This document shows, piece after piece, positions 39,059-50,573 of a stretch of 64,000 nucleotides of DNA. The translations under genes were made by a program, and so were the position numbers. Source of the stretch: Adineta vaga (lineage: Eukaryota; Rotifera); assembly GCA_021613535.1 (NCBI GenBank), contig CP075497.1, positions 2,542,001 to 2,606,000 on the forward strand, in the 5' to 3' direction. A model generated the notes under the pieces. That model did no database searches and was not told the DNA's origin. It worked only from the letters and a program-made list of their open reading frames with translations. The number at the start of each line of letters is the position of its first letter. The stretch's first letter is position 1.

Positions 39059-40855
39059 TTAATCAATTTCTTGAAAATTTGTCATCGGAGTTTTATCAAA
39101 CGGATGTTCAAGAAGATATTTTACAATTTGAAGAATCATATCATTCGATAGACTTAAAGTAGTTAATAAAGATTTTATAATTTTCGATTCAGTTAAATGA
39201 TTCATTAACATTGGTAGTTTGATGGTTAATCTAAATTATACAATTAATTTCATTGAAATTATTTACAAATACATACAAATGAAGAAGAAATATGATCATA
39301 ATTGTCCACTCATTTGGTTTTAATGTTATATTTTCACTGCTGAAACTAAATAGAAAACAAAATAATAGTTAATTTATGAAATATTCAGAATGAAATTACT
39401 TTAATGTGAGTAAAAATTCCGATAAAACTGATCGTACATCTCGTGCTATTGTTTGATTTGCTTCTTCATTGAAGACTTGCTTGAAACTATTGCAAAGAAC
39501 TTCGATGTTATAAAGGAAAGGAAATAACAAACCATGTCATGAGTTTTTCAGTAACAATTGATAAACGAATTGTTTGTTGAGAGTAGGCGTCAACTGGAGG
39601 TAATATTATAGCAGATGACGATGATGATGCTGTTTCCTGTTAAATACATTTATTACGATGAACGGATAGAAAATAAACCATACTTCAGTTATTTGTTCAC
39701 TTTTTCCAACAAAAAATTCTTTGACTTTAAGTTCATATTGAGTTTGTGTCGTTGTTTTTTGTAATTCTCCTATTGTTGGAAGTTTCTTTTGTGCACGAGC
39801 ATTATCCGATGACATGAGATCTTCGACATCAAGTTTGTTTACTAATTGTTGATATCGTTGAGGATCGAGTGGAATAGCAGATGTCATCGTATTATTTTCG
39901 AGATAATTCAAGCTTTTATTACTTAACCATTCATATAAACAAGTAATCACAAAATCTATTGTGGGATTATCTGTTCGAATAGAATCAGGTAAAGAGATTT
40001 CTTGAAGTTTTTTCTCGACTAAATTTGCTTTTGGAATTTGAGTAGCACGAGATTTATAGTATGCATCACGAGCTATTTGAAGTTTTTCAAATTCATCATC
40101 TTCATCATCCGATGACGAAGATGTTGAAGAACGACGTTGTGGAATTGATCGATTGTAATTTGATTGAGAGATGATCGTACTTGGGTCAGGATGATCTTTA
40201 CTGAAAATGCTTATAATGAGAGAAGAATATTTGTTTTTTAGAAGTTGATTTTACCTAAGAGATTCACGTGTAAGAAGATCAACTTGTAATGAATTCTGTT
40301 GGTCACGTGCCCAAACAGGTGATGAAGGAATTTGTTTTTCGAAATATTTCGATGCTTTGTAACAAAATACCGAACAAAAACACTAGAATTTCAATTAGCA
40401 CTTCGATGAAAAACAACTTAAACTCCTTCATACTCGTCTCTCTGTTGTATCGATTACTTTGTTGACTTTGACATTAATATAATATTGATGAATTGGAGTC
40501 TAAAAATAACGACATCATGTAGATAATTAACATTTGTTAGGCATCATCGTTATACATCTTTGGGTAGTAAATTAGAACAAAGAGGATAACCACATATATA
40601 TCTCAATGCGCGATCTTCATTCACACCTCGATATCGCTCTTGATCAATCAGAATAGCCTACAAGATATATGAATAAGAAAAAGCAAGAATTTCTGATACA
40701 TTATCTATTACCGCATTGATTAACGTTTCATTAGTTACTTTGTCTTCTTCAATTAGCGATATCGCTGTATTCATTGCTTTCTTTTCACATGCTTTTCGTT
40801 GTTCAATTTTAGTTCGGAATGCTTCAGCTTTCGATTGATCGGATGTAGTAGTCAT
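39059..40855 (-). CDS. RPAP2: RPAP2/Rtr1-type RNA polymerase II CTD phosphatase
   Basis: The start is the ATG at 40855, directly after a TTTCAG acceptor. Order: Lys/Glu-rich N-terminal helix (EAFRTKIEQRKACEKKA), then ILIDQERYRGVNEDR, the zinc module LRYICGYPLCSNLL with YYINVKVNKVIDTTERR and CFCSVFCYKASKYFE, and IPSSPVWAR. This is the Rtr1/RPAP2 signature with its paired cysteines. An acidic Ser-rich linker and a helical C-terminal half ending NFQEID follow. The family dephosphorylates CTD Ser5 and helps nuclear import of RNA polymerase II. Stop at 39059-39061. All exons join in frame as far as I followed them. Third gene of the putative operon. Confidence 0.9.
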
Positions 40856-40951
40856 CTGAAATAGAATTCCTAATTAGATCATGTTTATATAACAAAGAAA
40901 ATATCTGGATTTTTTTAAAATATCTATATGTATCACATAAGAATTTGAGAG
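40856..40951 (-). promoter_or_regulatory. HUS1-RPAP2 intercistronic spacer with trans-splice acceptor
   Basis: Ninety-six nucleotides from the HUS1 stop to the RPAP2 ATG. The last bases before the ATG read TCTATTTCAG, so an acceptor abuts the start codon directly. Confidence 0.6.
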
Positions 40952-43900
40952 TTACAATTGAATGGAAGGTAAAATACATTGAAGAGTAAAATATTCAGCA
41001 ACAATACAGATATGTAACATGCTATTGTTACAGAAATCTAAATACGAATGAATAGAGAAGAAAACGATGAATAGATTTTTACATACTAAAAACCATTTTT
41101 TCTGCATGAGGTTGTTGAGAATGTAATAATTGAGCAAATTTCTTTATATCTAAACGTACTTCCACTGCTCAATAGAATCTGATGATAATGTTGTATTGGA
41201 TTGCTGTGTAATTGGCAAACCCAGTTGAGAAAGATCATTACCATCATTATCTAAACTTCTCAGTTTATTTCTATATTTTAATTCCGAATCATCATCCTAC
41301 TTGGATCTTGTAGGCCAGTAAAGTAAGTTGCAACTTGAGCTGTATCTGTTTCAATTTTAACCGTCATATCACCGGATTTGTTTGCTTGTAAAGTCTAAAG
41401 AGAAGATGAATATGTAACTATGTGATTACAACTTACTACAAAATTACACATTGCTTTCATTCGATCGATGATATTTTTCAATGTTTTCAATTTTGGAATT
41501 GTAATTGTAATCTAAATTATTTATTTATTTAGACTGATATTAAAACAAGTCACATGATTACATAAGTGTTCTAAGTAGAATGTTTCTTTAGGGTGTATGT
41601 TAATATATGGAATGCCTTAGCAATTCTATATTACAACATTCTAACATATTGACCTTTCTATAAGTATTGACAATGATCATTACAATGAACAACAATCATA
41701 TTTATAGCGAGTACGAGAGAATGATATGGTTCATCGATTGAAAAATACAAGATGAACTCTAGAATGTTATCTTTTCCTTTTCTTAGTGCATTTCTTTGCC
41801 GACTTTTTCTTGCGGCATATTCTGCTAGTTTATTCTTTCTTTTTTTTTTCTCCACTTCATCATAAGAAAAAGCGAAGTACGGAAATCGATCTAATATTTC
41901 TTGTAATCCTTTTTATCATCGCGTCAACACTACTCCAGATAGTTTTAATTGAGATCAACTCTAGCAGCAAAAACAGAAGTTGTTTTCCTCGTTGACTTTT
42001 CTTTTCATTCATTTTCTTCCTTTTCCTTCGTTCTCTATCTCTAGACAGTCTTAGAAATCTGTCAATGATGAGTATTGACTTCGCTCTATACAAGCTTTTC
42101 TATCTGTTAGTCTATGTATGTAAGTGTATGTCTGTGTACTAGAGTTCTTTGCCTTAATATTCTTCATGTTCCCGTTGACGGTAATAATCCACTACCGCTA
42201 GTTTTCTTCTTATTCTTCTGTTCCTTTACAGTAACAAGACGCACATTGCATTTTCCCACTCCTCCTTTCATCATTTCTCTCTCCTCTCTCTCTCTCTCTC
42301 TGTTTCATGCGCTTTTGACTAGTGCACGTCGTTTCTGTTATGAAATAGTAAGCTGCATATTGCCGTACACACATTCATTATATAGTAGACGAAAGAAAGA
42401 GTTTTTTCCTTGTCGGTTAAGATATTACTAAATAGATAACGACAACAACAACAGAAAAAAAAGAAAAGTTTTTGTTCGTCGGTTCATCGAGTTGTATCTT
42501 ATTAGTGAGTAAGTCGTCTGAGTTGAGTTTGACTTAATTTTCTGCTTGAATAGAACATCTTAAGAAAATTATAGAATTGTTTGCTTTATTTTTGATGGCT
42601 CAGTAAATCGATAACATAGAAAATAAACGACAATAATCTTGAGTGTAATAGGAAACGTGACTTGCCTCACTTCAATAGATTGCCAAGGTCATAGAGACGT
42701 AAGAGAAGAAAATGATGATTAATACAATAGGGAAGGAAAGATCGAATCATCCGTAGTGACGTCAACATCAATCGATATGAGTATATATATATATATATAT
42801 AGATATTTAACAGAGCAATGATTTCTTAACAACGAGAATACACAGTAGTTCTTTGACTCTGCAAGATGTTGTTTTTTTCTTGTACGACTCTTTTTATTCG
42901 GTCTCGTTATAATGAGAGAGAAAACGTCGAGTCGAAGACTTTCAATCATTCTGGTATTCGAACTCAGTCGGATAACATGATGAATTACACGACCAAATAT
43001 TAATAGTCGGCACTTTTTCTTTTTCTTTTCTAGTATTATTATCTATTGTCATTCATCGTATTCGATGGATTGTTTTTTAAGAATATTGAAACTATGAGGA
43101 AGAATGCAATGGTGCATCGAAGTGCCTTTTTCTTCTTCCTTTCCTCTTTCTTCATTTCCTAATCATAATTTATTGTCGTCACTTCTTCTAACAATGACTT
43201 TCATTCTTAACATGATTAATTTATCATCATCATCCGTCCATACATCATCATTGTCAGCATGTTCACCATATTTCATTTCAACAAATATTGATATCCGTAC
43301 GACTCATCAATATATTCAACCATGCCCTGTATCAACACCTTGTCAATGTTTATGTGAACTGGAAAGTAAACGTTTATGGATTGATTGTTTTTATCGGCAA
43401 ATGAAAACTTTTCCCACATTTGTCAAAATTCCAACGAATAAAACACGAATCGAATGGAATATTGATTTAGCATTTAATCAATTTGATACAATATCAATGA
43501 ATAAACAACTCAAATGGATTCCTGATAATATGCATATAAGACATTTGGTTTTGTCAGGTTCATTAGCTTATGATCTTATTGTTCAATTGAATTTAACTCA
43601 TCGAAATCTAATTGATGTTTGGCCAAGTCCAACATTTATCCATTATTGATGATCAATGGTCGGATAATTACGAGACTGGTCAATCAGAAGAAGAGGTAAA
43701 AGAAATGTTTTCATCAAAATCACAATGAAATCTCGCTATTTAAACTAGGAAAATAAACAAATTCAAGAACTTTTCAAAGTCAAACGTTCACTTTCTGCAT
43801 CAATCATCGAACGAACACGTTTACTAACTGAATTAACTTTAAAATTACGTGAAAAAAGCAAACGTATCCTTACATTTAATCTATCTCTATCCGGTGAACC

Positions 43901-45662
43901 TCCACCAATTTCAAGTCTTTATCTTGATCATAATTCTCTTGATTCAATTCCTCTCCATGCTTTATATAATGCGACAGGTTTATATGAAATCTATTTATCA
44001 TTCAATAACATTGTTAATCTACCAGCTTATGCATTTGGATTTGCTCATCGTTTAACTCGAGTTGATTTATCCTACAATAGAATCATTTCAATTGATAATT
44101 CAACATTTCAACGACATCCAAATGCATTTGCTGGTCCATTTCTTATTGATTATCTCGATTTATCTCATAATCAAATCAATCTTTTAGAAGCTAATGTTTT
44201 TTCTTATCTAGTAAATTTACGTTTATTAAAATTAGAACATAATCAAATCCGTTCGATTTCTGCACATATATGGACAGGTTTATATCGTTTAAAATATCTT
44301 GATTTATCTCATAATTCAATTGAAAATTTTACTCAAGCTTTCTACAGTGGTTATTTAGATGAATTGAATCATTTAAAAATGACATCAAACAATTTAACTC
44401 AAATTGGTTCTTGTGAATTTTTATCTTTAAAACGATTAACGAAACTAAATCTAAGTGGCAATAATCTAACAACAATTGATACTTGTTCATTCTATGGTCT
44501 TCATCAAACAACGAAAACTTCGCCATTAAATGTTTATCTAAGTGCCAATCAACTTGAAACAATTCATCCGTGTACATTCAAAGATTTTGCAAGATCGACA
44601 ATTTATTTAGAAAATAATCCATTGATATGTAATTGTTCATTTAATTATCTTTTACAAAATCGACAATCCGTAGCTTATACAGGACAAGAATGTCGAGGTG
44701 GATTTGTATATCAAACCGAACAACAAATAAGTTTACCTGCTATTCGTAAAAGCAATTCAACATTAACGAAAAAAACGATCAATATTTCCAGAACATGTCG
44801 AGATTCATTTCAATTCTATAATGATTTATGTTTAAAACTTGATTGTCGAAATGAATGTGCAGCGAATGAACGTTTTATTATTCAAGTAACAACAATACCT
44901 ACACCAAATGGTACATTATATTTCTATCAACAAACATTTCTCTCGATGATTTTCATTGTTCTCATTCATTATAGTCGTTTTCTTATTTTCAGTTGTAATA
45001 TTTGTGATATATGAAAAAAAACAAACAAGGATAGTTTACTTACATCACATGGAGGAATATTTGGAGCTTGAAAATCGATCCTAAAAATAGATCATGCTGA
45101 TTTCTTTTCAAATGAGAAAATAGTTACCAATGTTTATGTGCAAGTAAATGAATAGGAATATCACATGAAAATTGTCGTTCAGTCATTGCTGAAGAAATCT
45201 AAAAAAGATGATCTTCAAATCTTTTTCTTTTTCAAGTTGAATAACTCACAACTTCTGTATCAATACTTAAACATGGATTATTATGTTTTTTAATTAGACG
45301 AAGTTTTAATAATCGAGCTTGTTGTGCTGGTTTGAGAGCACGTAGTAATTCTTCAAACATAATTTCAATATAAATTTCATTGGCTAATGCGGATAGACCA
45401 TCCATGATATAATCATCAAAGAATCGAATCGGATCAAGTTCAATCCAAAGTGATACACCACCACCGAATGATTTATCACCCAAAATTAGAAATAATTTAT
45501 CTGGAGTTAATCGAAGTACACCTGATTTAGCCATTTTTGAAACACCAGTTATAATCTCTGTAGTTTAAGACATATTTTATAAATTGTGTAAAGTAAATAA
45601 TTTGTCTTACTTGTGAATTTATTGATTGTGGTACTATTATGTAATTTAGCACGGAATTTCAT
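40952..45662 (-). CDS. HUS1: HUS1 checkpoint clamp subunit with a 3.5-kb intron containing another gene
   Basis: HUS1 is the H subunit of the 9-1-1 DNA-damage clamp. The start ATG 45662 gives MKFRAKL (family MKFRAKI), followed by VLRLTPDKLFLILGDK, GGVSLWIELD, NEIYIEIMFEELLRALK, LRLIKKHNNPCLS and DFQAPNIPPCD, where donor GTAAGT lies at 45043. The next coding exon begins at 41511: ITITIPKLKTLKNIIDRM, which continues the HUS1 alignment in the same phase, so the intron is 3,532 nt. Then ANKSGDMTVKIETDTAQ, a 50-nt intron after QDP, LDIKKFAQLLHSQQ, NNSMLHICI and the C-terminal TLQCILPSIQL. One break remains near 41163-41166: SIEQ and VEVRLDIKK are joined only if one base is added. Either a point lesion or an assembly error. 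Second gene of the operon, 36 nt after ADCK2. Confidence 0.87.
41512..43103. other. Part of HUS1 large intron; upstream region of the LRR gene
   Basis: No further gene supported. Holds (TC)n at about 42280-42302, (TA)n at 42781-42801 and T-rich stretches. It should contain the + strand promoter of the nested LRR gene. Confidence 0.5.
43104..45014 (+). CDS. Leucine-rich-repeat membrane protein nested in HUS1 intron (one frameshift)
   Basis: Exon 1 encodes a hydrophobic leader, a Cys-rich N-cap (PCPVSTPCQCLCELESKRL) and DLAFNQF-type beginnings. After a frame change near 43612-43622 (LIDV to FGQVQHLSIIDD) it runs to EEE and donor GTAAAAG. Exon 2 (from about 43750) has at least eight LRRs (LYLDHNSLDSIP, VDLSYNRI, LDLSHNQI, LKLEHNQIRSI, LNLSGNNLTTI, VYLSANQLETI), then an LRRCT-like cap (ENNPLICNCSF ... 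CRGGF ... CRDSF) and a C-terminal hydrophobic span near LSMIFIVLIHYSRFLIF. It is a likely cell-surface protein. Its stop lies 29 nt from the HUS1 exon on the other strand, so its 3' UTR must overlap HUS1 antisense. The frameshift may be a homopolymer (GTTTGG) artefact. Confidence 0.75.
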
Positions 45663-45698
45663 TTTAATGAGAAAGAAAATTGATCTAAAACATGAAAA
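45663..45698 (-). promoter_or_regulatory. ADCK2-HUS1 intercistronic spacer with trans-splice acceptor
   Basis: Thirty-six nucleotides between the ADCK2 stop and the HUS1 ATG. A CATGTTTTAG acceptor lies 22 nt before the ATG, only about 12 nt after the ADCK2 stop. Confidence 0.6.
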
Positions 45699-47594
45699 TT
45701 AACCTAAATTTTGTTCGGTTTTATTAAATAATCGTGACCACCACGATGTATTGACAATATTTCGTTTAAAAACTCCATTTAAATAACTTTTCACAAGTCG
45801 AAAATCTTTTTGTAAAAAAGGTCGTGCTGCATTAACAAAATCAAAATCCGGATCAAGTTGTCTTCCAATGCCTTCAATAATAATCGTTCCCAATGCTAAT
45901 GTTGTAAAATTCGATTCCATTTGAATATGATATTTTTTTCCTAAATCCAATACATTCCGTAAAACAATTCCAACTTCAATTTGTTTCAATGGCGTATGAA
46001 GAACATTTTCAATTAGTACAGCCATTTCTTTTCGAAAACCAACTTTTGATTGTTCGTCAATTTGAGTTGCATTTGGCGCACGTTCAATTAATAATGTTGC
46101 TGCTTCTGTACTATCATAATTTGCAATTGCACGAAAGAGATCATAGAAATTTCTTTTATCATTTCGATTTAATGAAGAAGTTAAACCAACATCGAGAAAG
46201 ATGATAATAGGTTCATGTGGATCTTGTTCATTAAGACGAACAATAATATTTCCTGGATGAAGATCAGCATGAACCTTACGACGAATGAAAATAGAGAATT
46301 TAATACATTCAGTTGATTCTTTCTACTTACAAAATTATCTACGAAGAGCATTTTGAGATAAGCATTTACACCGAGATATGCTAGTTTCTTTCTCGTCTCT
46401 TTATCTTTACATGTTTCCATGAAATCATTTAATAATTGACCATGTTCATAGCTTTGAAAGAGAATATCTCGTGTCGATGGTAACGATGTATAAACATGTG
46501 GAAACTTAACATTTGATTGATATTTTTGAAAATTTCGTTCGAAAATTTCTAAATTTTTTGTTTCAATTATTAGATTTGTTTGTAATAACATATTTTTTGT
46601 AAATGCTTGAATATTATCTTCAATATTTAACCATTGAAATGTTTCTTTCGAAACAAGTTTTGTTAATAAACGTGTAAAAATATTTAAAATTTTTAAATCC
46701 GAATAAATTCTATTTTGAACACCTGGATGACGAACTTTCATAATTAAATCGAGATTACCAACCTTACATCGATAAACTTGAGCAATAGCACCACTTGCTA
46801 ATGGTTTCGAAAGAAATTGAGATGATGTCGACGATCGAACAATAATTTGATTATCTTTAAGTAATTTCCGTGTTGCAGATTCTGAATGTGCTGGTGCGTT
46901 TGAATGAAGTTCATTGAATATCGAGCAGAATTGAGCAGAGAAAAGATCAGGTCGTGTAGCCATCCATTGACCTAATTTAATAAAGCAGGGACCACAAAAT
47001 TCAAATGATCTAAAAAAATAATAAGAATATGTATCAATTGAGAATTCGATGGAGAAAATCTTACCGTCGTAGTGTATAACACCATCTTTCATAGAATTGT
47101 GGAGCAAATTTATCTTGGATAAAATAGAAGATTAGAACTGGTGTGAAGATAATAATGAGTTTTAATGTACGGAAAAATAAACGTATAGGAACGAGAAATG
47201 CTGATGCACGATTTGAATACAATTCTGAATTGAGTAATTGTTGTGTTTGAGAAAGAAGTATATCAAGTTCAGATTGAGATACAGATTCAGAATTTTCATC
47301 GAAATTTTCTTCCCTTCTATTTCTCTTATTCATCCATAAGAGATCTCGGAGATGATCTTCATAGATAACATAACCAATCGGTATACCAGCCGATACGATA
47401 GTGATCGTTAATGGCCAAAATCGACGATACCATGGACGTATTTGACCATGTCGTGGCAATTCTGATAGATAACGACGAGAATGTGAGAGAAGACCAAATC
47501 GAGAATGACGAATTAAGTGAATAGCTACTCGAGGAAACATAAATAAACGATAAAAATTAGCAATAAATGAATTTCTATCGCAATCACACCACAT
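45699..47594 (-). CDS. ADCK2: Mitochondrial ABC1/UbiB atypical kinase ADCK2
   Basis: The first exon gives an Arg/His-rich presequence (best start either ATG 47594 or ATG 47540, MFPRVAIHLIRH, the latter the better mitochondrial targeting peptide) and a hydrophobic segment near PLTITIVSAGIPIGYVIY. The UbiB core follows: CGPCFIKLGQWMATRPDLF (KxGQ motif), ASGAIAQVYRC (Ala/Gly loop), LIMKVRHPGV (ATP-lysine), then FVHADLHPGNIIV (catalytic Asp loop) and FLDVGLT (DVG in place of DFG). The C-terminus ends NKTEQNLG. Family role: coenzyme Q and lipid metabolism in mitochondria. First gene of the putative operon, so its upstream region should carry the shared promoter. Confidence 0.92.
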
Positions 47595-48071
47595 TTGATA
47601 GATAATTTTGGACCAATAGTGGTATTTAATGGATTAACGATACTTCCAGAAGCAATGATAGATGTCTGTGTCAGTCATCAAATCGAGCGTTAATACAATT
47701 CATTCGATTGATCTGCTTTCTCGTAGAATAGATGATGACTTAGACATGAAAAAAGCTTAACAATTAAATATTATTCATGAAGTATTGCTTTCTAGCTAAT
47801 TTTCTAAATCATATTTGATTTCTGATATTTCTCTATACGAAAATTTCATATTTTTAGAATAAAACAATTCGAAATAATTTAAATGTTTTCTTCTCTAATT
47901 CGAGAACACATCGGTTATTTTCTTCTTTTTTATCTCTTGCATTTGATGACCATAAAGTCGACAAAACAAGAACGCATACAACACAAATACAAAAAAAGAA
48001 AGATGGTAGTCATTATTGACTGTCTTGCTGAATAATTTGTTTGTTTGTGTGTATGTCTATTCGTATACTGT
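47595..48071. other. Presumed operon promoter region / RPS9 3' flank
   Basis: No gene seen between the ADCK2 start and the RPS9 stop. If the four genes downstream form one transcript, its promoter lies here. Confidence 0.5.
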
Positions 48072-48832
48072 TTATTCTTCATCAGCATCTTCTTCTTCAT
48101 TGCCAGCTTTTTCACCTTTGCGCATATTTTTTCGTTTAACACGACCTAAATCAAATATTCATTTGTAAGACAAAAAAGAAATTGAACTTATTCAAGAATA
48201 ATTACCTGGTCGACCACCGCTGGATAATGGTGAACGAAGAGCAAAATCGATATGTTTTTGCGAATCAAGTCGAACAATAAATGATGGAATATTGACTACT
48301 TGTTTTCGGACACTATTCAACAAAAAAAAAGAAGATCAATAGATGTGAAAAGAAGATGGCCGACACTTACCGAATGTGACGTTGACGAATAAGTACACGT
48401 GCATGATGAATACTTTTGGCAAGAGCAAGACGTAAAAGTTGAGTTTGAAGACGTCGTTCCAAAAAGTCTTCTACTTTCAAACCCAAAACGTAATCGAGTT
48501 TCATTTTAGATTCATCAAGTACACCAATACGGACAAGACGACGAAGCAAAGCATTACCTAAAATTTGTTAAACATAAAAGCTTTTATTGAAATATTATTT
48601 TGTCCATTTTCTAACCTTCGAATAATCGTTTGGGTTCTTTTTCATCGAGTGTTAATAATTCACGGGCAGCTTTGCGAATTTTTGCCAATGTATAACGAAC
48701 ACGCCATACTTCACGTTTGTTTCGTAAACCGAATTTACCGATAAGTTCGAGTTCTTGATCGAGACGTTCTTTTTCATATGGACGACGAGGCGTCGAATAG
48801 GTCTTGTTGTATACAAGTGGAACGCGCGGCAT
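48072..48832 (-). CDS. RPS9: Small ribosomal subunit protein uS4 (RPS9)
   Basis: Four exons: [20 protein letters not shown] through [20 protein letters not shown] and [50 protein letters not shown] and [13 protein letters not shown] (S4 RNA-binding domain); [21 protein letters not shown] with SGGRPG; and [10 protein letters not shown] with an acidic end EEEDADEE. Nearly collinear with animal RPS9. A TTTTTTTAG acceptor lies 16 nt before the ATG, which could be a leader intron or a trans-splice site. High conservation makes this the best calibration of local sequence accuracy: no frame error here. Confidence 0.97.
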
Positions 48833-49606
48833 ATTTGCCTGATGCGATCTAAAAAAAGGTAAATTAATTTATCGAATTTTTTTACATATGAAAATTCTGA
48901 TCCAATTCTTTCCTTTTTCGAATGAATAAATAAATGCAATAGACGAACAGTAACAAATAAACAACATCATCGTCTCGATTCTTCTCATTGGTTGATAGAT
49001 ATACAAGAACAGTCTAGCAAAAACTTGTTTTATTAACTAGAAAACCATGTTCAATCAAATAAAATCTTTCACTAAAACTTATATTCGATTATTAATATAC
49101 GATTAATTCAAAGAAGACCTTTTATAGATGACACTAGTTGTTTACGATAAATGCATCCACACGATTTTCAAAGAGTCCAATAGAAACTAAACAAGAATCC
49201 ATATGATTTCAACAACAGATAAAAGATAAGATAACCTCATTCGACAATGCTATCACTTGTTTTTTATTTACATGTTTTAAAAAACGGAAAGATATATATT
49301 CAGAAGAGTATTTCTAATGAGAATCTGGAGCAACGCATACGAAAGTGTACACTTTTTCAACTGTAGTTTATTCAAATTTTCGTATAATCATAAAAGAGAA
49401 TAAAAACAGAATTAAGTATAAACTTTTCGATATTTCATTTACATAGAAAGTCACTTTCCACATATATCCATCAAGAATTATTTCTGAGCAAACAACAGTG
49501 TAAATTCGATTTTATTAGTGTACTGTAGACTTTGTCCTATGCGTGTACATTCATCATTAGCAACATTGATTTAGAAAACTGACTAAACTATTCGTGTGAT
49601 CATGTT
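48833..49606. other. Spacer between RPS9 and the vWA pair
   Basis: No gene seen. It should hold the RPS9 promoter on its left side and the vWA-1 3' end on its right. Confidence 0.5.
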
Positions 49607-50573
49607 TCAAACATAACTTGCTTGATGAAAAGGATTTAATAACCAAACACCTTTTTGTGCCATTACTTGACAGTGTTTAACTTCAGATTGATTCTGTTTA
49701 GATGTCTTGGAAAAACGATAGGTTGAATTTTTTTCAAATTCTTCTTGTTTTATATGACGGAGTGATTGTAATAATGTATCACCTTGCCGAATAACTGACT
49801 GAAGGACCATTTGTAAAACATGAGCAGCATTTGTTAATGGAATATATTCTCCACCTAAACACAATTGAAATTACATTTTAGTAAACAAAACATTATTGAA
49901 AAGAAAAACTGACCGGTATTTCGAGCTATATAACTATATAAATGATCACAAATAGTAACCAATTGACCAACACCTATAATTATTAATGTAAGATTTTTAC
50001 TGACAAAAGCATTGGAAATTTCTCGAAGATCATCGCAAGCACAAGGATCATCATTATCATGTGTGTTCGATGAATTGATTAAATATCGACAAGGAACATT
50101 ATCGGTAATCAAAAAAACGATATTTTCATGACAACATTCCGATTGCTAGAGATAAAAATAATTCACATTATCAAAAAGAAAAGAATTGTTTCTCTTACCG
50201 TTGTACGCCATTGAAGACGGAGTGCAGCTCGTAAAATATCACCTAAATGATTCATGTGAGAAGTTTTCGTTGATAACAAAAACGATTCTTTACAGATAGC
50301 TATTGCTTCATTTTGAACATCTCCATGTTCCATGGATGTTTGATGAGCTGATAAATATTCTTTAAAAGTAATAATTGAATTCGTAAATGGATAAATTCTT
50401 TGTATGAGAGAATCATTTTCATATTTAAAATTCAATAAAGCCAAATGAGTATTATAGTCTTCTTCTATTAATGGATTAATAATAGATGAGATTAAATGTG
50501 TAACAGTTGGATTAAATAGATTCGTTGTTGATTTATCAACAAGAAGAAAAGCAATATCCATTGAATCAATCAT
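49607..50573 (-). CDS. von Willebrand factor A-like domain protein, paralogue 1
   Basis: Start chosen at the ATG of MIDSMDIAFLLVDKS, aligned with MITSIDIAFCLDCS of the neighbour. A strand and MIDAS-like D-K-S-T-T follow, then NTHLALLNFKYEND, FKEYLSAHQTSMEHGD with QNEAIAICK, the exon with ENIVFLITDNVPC, CACDDLREISNAFVSKNLTL and IIIGVGQLV, then GGEYIPLTNAAHVLQMVL and a short C-terminus. About 300 residues, without signal peptide or membrane span, so cytosolic. It is shorter than paralogue 2, lacking the long acidic tail. Function unknown; vWA folds mediate metal-dependent protein binding. Confidence 0.75.

Noticed and set aside
40952-41513. Isolated HUS1 C-terminal pseudogene
   Set aside because: The N-terminal half at 45044-45662 has a donor in matching phase, so both halves form one gene with a long intron.
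42114-42431. + strand open frame of 105 codons
   Set aside because: Built over a TC-rich tract inside the HUS1 intron; low complexity.
42940-42990. Possible tRNA T-arm (GTTCGAATACC on the minus strand)
   Set aside because: No matching D-arm, anticodon arm or acceptor stem around it.
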